This document shows, in pieces, positions 57,857-64,000 of a stretch of 64,000 bases of DNA. The stretch lies in contig NC_045140.1 of the NCBI RefSeq assembly GCF_008831285.2, positions 17,110,370 to 17,174,369 of the forward strand, given 5' to 3'. Under the pieces are notes generated by a model. That model ran no database searches. It had not been told where the DNA came from and saw nothing but the letters and a program-made list of their open reading frames with translations. A program made the translations under genes and the position numbers. Numbering within the stretch: position 1 is the first letter of the stretch; every line of letters begins with the position of its first letter. This stretch comes from Nymphaea colorata. Lineage: Eukaryota > Streptophyta > Magnoliopsida > Nymphaeales > Nymphaeaceae.

Positions 57857-60800
57857 ATGAGTGACTCAGGCGTTACAGACTCTTCATACAAGAATGGCGA
57901 ACGCCTCCCCGAGAATTTTAAGCAAGCGGAGGAGATAGGTCGGTTTCTGTTTTTTCTTCTTACTTTTCCCCTTGTTCTTTCTCTGCCATTTTTCCTTTCT
58001 CCATGTTTGCGGGATAGTCTTTAAGAAAAATTTTGATTCACGTGAGCTCTTTTCCCCTGTTCGATTTCTTCCATCGCTTCATCTTTTTTCGCCCGGAAAG
58101 TGTCACAAGTCACCGAAAGCCGATGTGCATGTCCCGTTCAGTTGTTCAATTTCTTTCAAACCCACTTCGTCATGCTCACCAACAAAGCCTTCCAATGCTT
58201 CTCCAACCAGAAAAGGCCATGATCAGTTGTTTCGCAGGGTGTAGTCCCTGTCATGGAGCGCAGACACCATTGCAGATACCAAAACTCCTAATTTCTTTCT
58301 CGGTTTATGAGCTTTGAAGTTGCCCGTGAGCAATTGAGTTGCTGGAGATTCATGCCCGCTTTGTCTCCTGTTAGATATTATGTGTTTTTTATAATATTCT
58401 TTTGGCTTTGCTGCTTGGATTATCTTGGCATTTGAAAATAGTGCCATGATTTTCCTCTTTTATTTTTGCGGTGGCTTGCTTATGGCATACGGGAAAGAGA
58501 GATGCGCATGTGTTCATTGAATTCCCCTCCTGTGAGAACATGGGAAAAGAAACAAAAAGAAAAAGATGATATATTTTGGTTGATGAGTGATGGCTACTTT
58601 GAAGTCACTCTGATCTCCAGTCGCCATCTTTTCTACCATACAAAGCAACTTCCTATTAAATATCTTGCCCTTGTGCAAATGAATATTTTATTATTGAAAG
58701 AAGACAAAAAATTTGATTCCCAACCACTCGCTCCTAATCAAGGAAACAGGCACAGATTTCTTAAAAATGCTACGGGGATTACTCATATTGACATCATGAA
58801 TGATCTTTGGGAAGTGATCCTTTTCCTTTCGTATTGTTTCTTGGAGATGAGGAATTTTTAAATTTGGCATGGCATCAAGGAAGATTGTTGTGATCAATCG
58901 AAACCCTGTTGAGATTGAGTACTGTGTCTCTCCTGCCCACCAGCCTCTTGTTCGAATGATTTTTAATACCTCTCTGGATTGATGGTTTTGTTCAGACGTC
59001 TGAGTTATTGTTCGGAGTCGGCCACTTCTCCGGTATGGCTCCTTTTGGATCTCTATCTGTTTCAAATTGCTGTTGAATCATTCCCCTCCGTTTTCATCTT
59101 TTTGGATTTTTATGAGTCGATCTAGTCTCTTTATCTCTCATGTCATTTGGTATTGGATATTGTAGATCATAAAACTGAGTGAGTAGATATAACCTATCTT
59201 ATCCACAACTAAAAATCAAGATTTTAGATCCAGCAAAGCTTGATCCGAGTTTTGGGCGCCTGATCTGGCGAATGTTCCGAGTATTATTTGGCTTTGTGTC
59301 CACAACAAATCTTCGCCAGTCAATGAAAATCTTGTTTGATTGCGACACTATTGCTACATTTATGCAGATGAATTGGAAAATTCGCCGATTGAGCAAGTCC
59401 GGCTGACGGTGCCGGCTACCGATGATCCGACGCTGCCAGTCCTCACGTTCCGGACATGGACCCTGGGCCTGTTCTCATGCGCCCTGCTGGCCTTCTTGAA
59501 CCAGTTCTTCGGCTACAGGCAGAACCAACTAAGCGTGTCCTCCATCTCCGCCCAGATCATTGCGCTGCCCCTGGGGAAGCTCATGGCGGCTACACTTCCG
59601 GTCAAGGTGGTCCGAATTCCGGGAACCAAGTGGGAGTTTTCATTGAATCCGGGGCCCTTCAATATCAAGGAACATGTACTGATCACGATTTTTGCAAACT
59701 CTGGCTCCAACTCCGTGTATGCTGTCAACATCATCACCATAGTTAAGGCCTTCTACCATAGGCAGCTCCACCCCATGGCTGCATTCTTGCTGTCACAGAC
59801 AACCCAGGTGAGTCTTCAGCTTTCCCTGTACTTTTGCAAACGGATTTGAATGACATACAAATGATAGCTTCCATATAGAAACCTGGCAGTGGCAGAGAAG
59901 TGTGGGCAATTGCCCACACAGAACCATACAAATTGCTTATTTATACAATAATTTCCCTGCATTCTGGCTCCTGCTGGTATGGCTTCTAATATTATATTTG
60001 TTTTATCATACAATCAGTTGGTATAGAAACATCAAGTCCCCCAAGCCTCAAACCTAATAAGAATTCAAATTTGTACACAATTCTAATAAACTAAATAACA
60101 AAAATATGGACCAATCTGTTGCCGCTCGAAGTCAACAAGCAACGAAACGGCCGACGGTAGCTCAATATGGCCGCATAATATGATATTTGTTTTTTAAAAC
60201 AATCAGTTGGTGTGATAGTTCATAGAAATTTGTAAGCATTCAAATTTACACACACCAGACCACACTTCCAATAAACTAAATTACAAAAAATGGACCAATT
60301 TGTTGCCGAATTCTAAGTCAACCACGAAGATTTTTCTTACCCCACTTGCGCTTTCTTGGCATCCATCGAGAAAATATATGAAAGGCAAGAAACGCTTTCT
60401 TAGTGGAGTTTGGAAAATCTTTCTCTTGCTCCATGCATGGGAAAGAAAAAAAGGAGAAGAAGACGACTAGATGAGCGACGTAATGGGAAAAAGGCAGACG
60501 CACATGACAAGCGGCGGTGGCCCGCAATTAATGGAAGACGCAGAGCAAAGCAGGAAGCTTTCATTACTTTTCCTCCCTTCGACAGCGATGTTGAATTTAA
60601 CTCATCATTAATGCAACATGCGTGGTTTTGAAAATTGAGTCTTCATGCTGCTATTCTCCGGACCCTTACTGATCTCTCTCTAAAATAATAATACTTGATG
60701 TTGTCTATTTTGGCGGACGGCTGTAGATGATGGGATATGGATGGGCGGGTCTGTTCCGGAAGTATCTCGTGGACTCCCCCTACATGTGGTGGCCTTCCAA

Positions 60801-63182
60801 CCTCGTCCAGGTCTCTCTGTTCAGGTCAGACTGAGACTGCCACTCATATTCTCTCTCTCTCCTTCTCTCTATATCGATATATTTTATGTATATTTGTATT
60901 TGTATTTTTCGGCTCTTCAACTCTTAAGAATGCTTACCAGTCGCTTGTTTCATGTAACAGAGCGTTGCATGAGAAGGAGGTGCGGCGAAAGCGTGGCACC
61001 ACGAGGCTGCAGTTCTTCCTCATGGTGTTTGTCGCCAGCTACTGCTACTACATCGTCCCCAACTATCTGTTCCCTTCAATCACCGCCCTCTCCTTTGTGT
61101 GCTGGATCTGGAAGGATTCCGTCACCGCCCAGCAGATCGGTTCCGGCCTCTCCGGCCTCGGCCTCGGCTCCATCGGCCTCGACTGGTCGACGGTTGCCGG
61201 GTTTCTGGGCAGCCCGCTCGCCACTCCCGGCTTCGCCGTCCTCAATGTAATGGCCGGTTTCTTCTTGGTGGTCTATGTCATGCTCCCCATCACCTACTGG
61301 ACCAACTCTTATAATGCCAAGCGCTTCCCCATCTTCTCCTCCCACGTCTTCGATCAGTGGGGCAAGCCCTACAACATCTCCCGGATACTTAATCAAAAGA
61401 CGTTTGAATTCGACCCCGTCGGCTATAGTGGCTATAGTCAGGTCCATCTGAGCATCTTCTTCGCCTTCACTTACGGCATCAGCTTCGCCACTCTTGCGGC
61501 TACCATCTCCCATGTTGCTCTCTTCCATGGAAAGTAAGTCTGATGTACTGAACCATCACTATGCAATTTGCTTCTGCGCGCGCATGTGTGGATGGAGTTT
61601 GATTGGAAACCACATTTTGGTTAATCAGATTTGAATTTGGTCAGATATCTGAACCAAATCTGAGCATGGTTCTACCATTACTGTGTGCAGATCGATCTAC
61701 CGGCAAACCAAACAGGCATTCAGTGATCGTGTTGGCGACGTCCACACCAGGCTGATGAAGAAGAACTATGTGGCGGTGCCCGAATGGTGGTTCAGCATCA
61801 TCCTGATTTTCGTGGTTGGCCTTGCCTTCCTTGCTTGCTTGGGGTTCGGGGGCCAGCTTCAGCTGCCGTGGTGGGGCATCCTTCTTGCTTGTGCCATTGC
61901 CTTCTTCTTCACGCTCCCTATTGGCATCATCCAAGCTACCACTAATCAGGTGAGCTCAAAAATACACTGTTAAGAAACCTTAGGCATTGGGTTCGATGTT
62001 ACCTCACCTTTGACCAGACTAGAACTACAGTTGATCAATTGGACTAACTGGTCAGTTCTCACTTTAAAATCCATGCTCGATCAACCAATCGGACCAGTAA
62101 TTTCTTTTACATATTCCGACCCATTTGTGCGGAATTTATTTATCGATTACTTGGTATTTTTCTTTCTTGTTCCATTTCACTTATACGAAGCTTGCATTGC
62201 TTGTGCAGCAACCTGGGTTGAACGTGATCACAGAGCTGATCATTGGTTACTTGTACCCAGGCAGGCCTCTTGCAAATGTGGCCTTCAAAACCTATGGCTA
62301 CATCAGCATGTCCCAGGCCCTCATGTTCCTCTCAGATTTCAAGCTTGGCCACTACATGAAGATCCCTCCAAGATCTATGTTCGTTGTTCAGGTCGCTCTC
62401 TCTGTCTCTCTCTCTATTTGAATGTGTTTGTCTGTGTGTGTGTGGTCAACTTGTTGATACAACTACAGTAACTCCGCTGGATCCTTCCATGTGTTCGTGC
62501 ATGTGTGTGCTTGATTTCGTGAATTAGAACTAAAACTATTGGCCTTTATCTTATTGCACAGCTTGTTGGCACACTGGTTTCATCGTCCGTCTACTTTGGC
62601 ACGGCATGGTGGCTGCTCACAACAGTTCCCAACATCTGCAACACAGCACTCCTCGACCCCTCCAGCCCATGGACTTGCCCGGGCGACGATGTGTTCTACA
62701 ATGCCTCTATCATCTGGGGTGTGGTCGGCCCACTTCGCATGTTTGGCAGGCTGGGAGTCTATGCCGGGCAGAACTGGTGGTTCCTAGTGGGTCTACTCGC
62801 ACCTGTCCCTGTCTGGGTGTGCTCACGCCTGTTTCCAAAGGCAAAGTGGATCAGCCTCATCAACATGCCCATCTTGATTGGTGCAACTGGGATGATGCCA
62901 CCGGCGAGAGCAGTCAACTACCTGGCCTGGGGAGCAGTTGGTATAGCATTTAACTTCGTGGTGTATAGGAAGTACAAGCAGTGGTGGGCACGGCACAATT
63001 ATGTTCTGTCCGCCGGGCTCGACGCAGGTGTTGCCTTCTCCGCCGTTCTCACCTACTTTGCGCTGCAGTATAGATCCATCTTTGGGATACAGTGGTGGGG
63101 TACAGAGTTGGATGACCACTGCGCTCTAGCACGTTGCCCCACTGAGCCTGGAATAGTGACAAAAGGGTGTCCTGTCTTCTGA
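57857..63182 (+). CDS. Oligopeptide transporter (OPT family), copy B
   Basis: Seven exons: 57857-57938, 59368-59807, 60727-60824, 60961-61533, 61691-61949, 62209-62391, 62562-63182. Exon lengths equal those of copy A and the product is again 751 residues. The ATG at 57857 ([16 protein letters not shown]) is the first in frame; upstream the frame opens only from a GTG. NPG at 121-123 and KIPPR at 535-539 are intact, so this should be a working proton-coupled peptide or metal-chelate importer like copy A. Differences include Glu to Lys in the PGTKWEF stretch, Glu to Gln in [10 protein letters not shown], His to Arg in SDRVGD and Ala to Ser in MWWPSNL. Transcription runs away from copy A, so the two start codons face each other across 6.3 kb. 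The 5' flank differs from copy A beyond about 90 bases upstream of the ATG, so the two may differ in expression. Confidence 0.93.
59945..60321. repeat. Direct repeat in OPT-B intron 2
   Basis: Arm-2 counterpart of the repeat at 49064-49440. The AAGTCAA ends are at 60129 and 60315, 186 bases apart, the same spacing as in arm 1. Confidence 0.78.
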
Positions 63183-63463
63183 GCTTACGTTATTGGTCCT
63201 ATAAAGTAGTTTGATTTGCTTACGGCCTTTAGTATAGGAGTTTGCTGATTCTACAACGGTTAGTCATGTGTATGAAGGATGATTCTTGGTGATGTCTGCA
63301 AAATATAGAAAGATTCGTTATTGTGGCTGTTTCCTTCATACAAACTGCTCAATTGTTCATATTTGATTAGTTAAGAATAAATCAAGCACGTTCACAAACT
63401 GTTATGCATGAATAACAGCTTTCTTGAGTCATGACTCCTGTGAAGCGAAAAGCATCAGTGATG

Positions 63464-64000
63464 TCACCAGTAGTCCTTGCAAGAACAAGATCCATCGACA
63501 AAACGATGGAAGCGGCTCCTACCACGCACAATGATCTTGCGATTAGAAAACTTGGAGATCAGTTTTAGCGCAAGATGGCAATCAGCACAGACTCTTTGGT
63601 TCTTCATGATCCTGACAGGTGTTCCAGGCGAGGTTCCATGAGTCCAAAGACCACTGCTAGTTTCTGATTGTGGCGATACAGAGCATGTTCTTTATCTTCC
63701 TCAGCTATGTCTAGCAATACCGTAGAGGTTTCAGGAACATAGCCCATGAACTTCAATTGTTCTGCAAGTTCATGCCATTTCTCTTGCACCTCTTTTGCAC
63801 GAGGATGTGAGCCATCACCTGCAACGAACTCATGAGTCACTCCATCTATGGTGATGAAGATACACCCTGGTGTTTTCTTAATGCCACGATCTTTCACCAA
63901 TCTTCTCACCTTCGCTAGGTCATCCCATCTACCTGCCTCAGCATAGATGTTTGAGAGCACGACATAGTATCCATCATTGTGAGGTTCTATCTCAAGTAGG
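63464..64000 (-). pseudogene. Frameshifted 3' end of DYW-PPR gene, second copy (partial)
   Basis: Minus-strand copy of the last 538 bases of the PPR gene at 44087-45988, cut by the window end. Two lesions are visible. The deaminase motif HSE of the intact gene reads HNQ here (AGTGAG changed to AATCAG), which removes the catalytic glutamate. About 30 bases later, near 63639, ATGAAAACC of the intact copy reads ATGGAACC, a one-base loss. The frame then ends at a stop near 63604 and lacks the CADC zinc site and the terminal DYW. The lost C-terminus is still recognisable in the next frame down to the old stop at 63464. Upstream of the shift the E/E+ region is open. The 5' part lies outside the window, so the PPR array cannot be judged. 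A sequencing error could mimic the deletion but not the HNQ change. Confidence 0.85.

Larger units (their letters stand above)
57768..64000. repeat. Large inverted duplication, arm 2
   Basis: Reverse-complement partner of 45451-51668. The arms are nearly collinear. Visible indels include an insertion of about 73 bp in OPT intron 5 of this arm (about 62006-62085) and a shorter intron 3 than in arm 1. The arm continues past the window end. Confidence 0.93.

Overview
The window is nuclear DNA of a flowering plant. It carries spliced genes with GT–AG introns, plant-only families (a PLS-DYW pentatricopeptide protein and an ABCG26-type half transporter), AT-rich introns and intergenic DNA, and many microsatellites and small decayed transposons. 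The species cannot be named from the sequence.

Layout. 2.3-6.8 kb (minus): a two-exon TMEM245/AI-2E-type membrane protein. 12.1-16.7 kb (minus): a two-exon armadillo-repeat protein. 21.1-35.5 kb (minus): a 16-exon PGAP1-type GPI inositol-deacylase of the ER, with a GC-AG first coding intron and nested transposon remnants in its large introns. 37.9-42.9 kb (minus): a nine-exon ABCG26-type transporter. 44.1-46.0 kb (plus): an intronless DYW-class PPR gene. 46.3-51.6 kb (minus) and 57.9-63.2 kb (plus): two seven-exon oligopeptide transporter (OPT) genes. 63.46-64.0 kb (minus): the 3' end of a second, damaged PPR copy that runs off the window.

The dominant feature is a large inverted duplication. 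Positions 45451-51668 match 57768-64000 in reverse orientation, with the axis near 54.73 kb and about 6.1 kb of repeat-rich spacer. Each arm carries a complete OPT gene and the 3' part of a PPR gene. The OPT copies have identical exon lengths (82, 440, 98, 573, 259, 183, 621) and both read as 751 residues. The arm-2 PPR copy has lost a catalytic glutamate of its DYW domain and has a one-base deletion. At the inner edge of arm 1 sits an extra copy of about 245 bp of OPT intron 1, joined at a short TTGTGATC match, which suggests template switching or a partial tandem duplication.

The genes form no operon or obvious shared pathway. GPI-anchor remodelling, pollen-wall export (ABCG26), organelle RNA editing (DYW-PPR) and peptide or metal-chelate transport (OPT) are independent functions. 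All exon joins below were worked out by eye from reading frame, splice consensus and remembered family sequence. No alignment or database search was run.
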